Origin: JASFBA01 sp034433695
Lineage (GTDB): Bacteria > Chloroflexota > Chloroflexia > DTKN01
Assembly: GCA_034433695.1 (NCBI GenBank)
Contig: DAOUAK010000119.1
Location: 1-6,234 of the forward strand
Reading direction: 5' to 3'
Length of the DNA stretch: 6,234 nucleotides
Below are positions 5,805-6,234 of the stretch, in pieces. A program made the translations under genes and the position numbers. Each line of letters begins with the position of its first letter. Positions within the stretch are counted from its first letter, which is position 1. The notes under the pieces were generated by a model. The model made no database searches, was not told the origin of the DNA, and worked only from the letters and a program-made list of their open reading frames with translations.

Positions 5805-5810
5805 ATCATA
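5805..5810 (-). promoter_or_regulatory. Possible -10 element of the DUF438 gene
   Basis: TATGAT on the minus strand (five of six consensus bases) in an AT-rich patch 25 bases upstream of the start codon. The matching -35 position (5833-5828, CAGACG, 17-bp spacer) keeps only the central GAC, so the promoter is weak or needs an activator. Confidence 0.4.
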
Positions 5811-5838
5811 ACGGATCCGGGGCCGGCCGTCTGCGACT

Positions 5839-5868
5839 TTGGTCTCTCGAACGGTTTCGTGGTATAAT
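5839..5868 (+). promoter_or_regulatory. Extended -10 promoter for the gene starting at 5906
   Basis: A perfect TATAAT at 5863-5868 with an upstream TG at 5860-5861 (TGGTATAAT) forms an extended -10. A poor -35, TTGGTC at 5839-5844, lies 18 bp before it. Predicted start is near 5875, about 30 nt before the ATG at 5906. Confidence 0.65.
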
Positions 5869-5905
5869 ATGTTCACCCTTTCGGGCAGGATTGAGGGGAC
5901 CGGCG

Positions 5906-6234
5906 ATGGAACCGGAACGTCGGAAGCAGCAACTGGAGCACCTGGCCGTCCTGGGCCGGCTCCTCTCCGCAGAGGAGCGGGCCGGATGTGCCGATACGGT
6001 GGCTCCGGCCGGCCTGGAAACCCATTTCCGCCAGTGGCAGACCCAGGCCCAGCCCCTGGGCCTCCCCCCCGAACTCCTGACCCGCCTGGCCGAACTCCTG
6101 GATAACTATGGCCACCTGATCCTTTCGGCCCGCCAGGCCCGGGTGCGCCAGGCTCTGGCCCTCCTGCGCCACGCCTACCGGACCCTGCGCGACGGGGACA
6201 TCCCGCCGCCGGAGGTCCGGGCCCCGGCCCCCCC
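5906..6234 (+). CDS. N-terminal fragment of a helical protein, possibly RecG helicase (runs off window)
   Basis: The frame is open from the ATG at 5906 to the window end, giving 109 complete codons. AGGGGA at 5894-5899, six bases before the ATG, supports this start; TTG at 5891 is a less likely alternative. The protein begins MEPERRKQQLEHLAVLGRLL and is strongly helical, rich in Leu, Ala, Arg and Glu, turning Pro-rich at the end (DIPPPEVRAPAPP). From memory, the stretch LLSAEERAGCADTVAPAGLE (residues 19-38) followed by a Trp-containing helix (HFRQWQTQA) resembles the extra N-terminal region of Chloroflexota RecG, where a pattern like LL..E...GY.D.AV.GGL..F...W occurs before the wedge domain. 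RecG remodels stalled replication forks and Holliday junctions. No helicase motif is inside the window, so the name is tentative; that this is a real gene is well supported by its promoter, ribosome site and codon pattern. Confidence 0.6.
   Translation, partial: MEPERRKQQLEHLAVLGRLLSAEERAGCADTVAPAGLETHFRQWQTQAQPLGLPPELLTRLAELLDNYGHLILSARQARVRQALALLRHAYRTLRDGDIPPPEVRAPAP

Noticed and set aside
3873..5867. A 664-codon open frame on the plus strand crossing the helicase end and the DUF438 gene
   Set aside because: It overlaps two well-supported genes in other frames, crosses their stop region, and is rich in Arg, Pro and Ser with no domain. It is an effect of high GC at third codon positions.
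5864..5869. Alternative minus-strand -10 (TATTAT) for the DUF438 gene
   Set aside because: The -35 position at 17 bp (AATCCT) does not match consensus. The bases are already explained by the plus-strand TATAAT.
5862..5878. Possible Rex operator near TTCACCC at 5872-5878
   Set aside because: Only the right half resembles TTCACAA (five of seven); the left half shares about two of seven bases with TTGTGAA. This is not above chance.

Overview
The window looks like chromosomal DNA of a GC-rich, free-living bacterium, most likely a member of the Chloroflexota (Anaerolineae-like). This is inferred from three things: the C-terminal tail of the secreted PKD-repeat protein (a YLPLALKG-type ending, which I associate with exported proteins of that phylum), the Rex type, and the DUF438/hemerythrin/PAS protein. 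No marker gene fixes the taxonomy. I see no CRISPR array, insertion sequence, phage gene or rRNA.

Layout. Positions 1-1237 (+) hold the 3' part of a large surface protein made of alternating PKD domains; its start lies outside the window. Positions 1238-1648 contain no protein gene. They hold a weak hairpin, a perfect 14-bp terminator-like hairpin between convergent transcripts, a CAU-anticodon tRNA on the minus strand (1409-1480) with a structured leader, and two strong sigma-70-type promoters placed back to back. These promoters share one palindromic -35 region: one fires leftward into the tRNA, the other rightward into rex. Positions 1649-4528 (+) are a two-gene operon: rex (NADH/NAD+-sensing repressor) followed, with no gap, by a UvrD/Rep-type SF1 helicase. 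Only 31 bp separate the helicase from a convergent minus-strand gene (4560-5780) encoding a DUF438-hemerythrin-PAS protein, a probable iron-dependent redox or gas sensor. A 125-bp divergent intergenic region (5781-5905) with promoters for both sides separates it from a plus-strand gene that starts at 5906 and runs off the window; its N-terminus may be that of RecG helicase.

How it fits together. Two genes have redox-sensing character (Rex for NADH/NAD+; DUF438-hemerythrin-PAS for oxygen, NO or iron state, inferred) and flank a DNA helicase, with a second possible DNA-repair helicase beyond. No convincing Rex operator is visible, so a regulatory circuit is not shown. The most distinctive points are the mirror-symmetric tRNA/rex promoter pair, the recently homogenised double-PKD repeats, and the YLPLALKG tail. 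I did not find a clearly new defence or mobile system.
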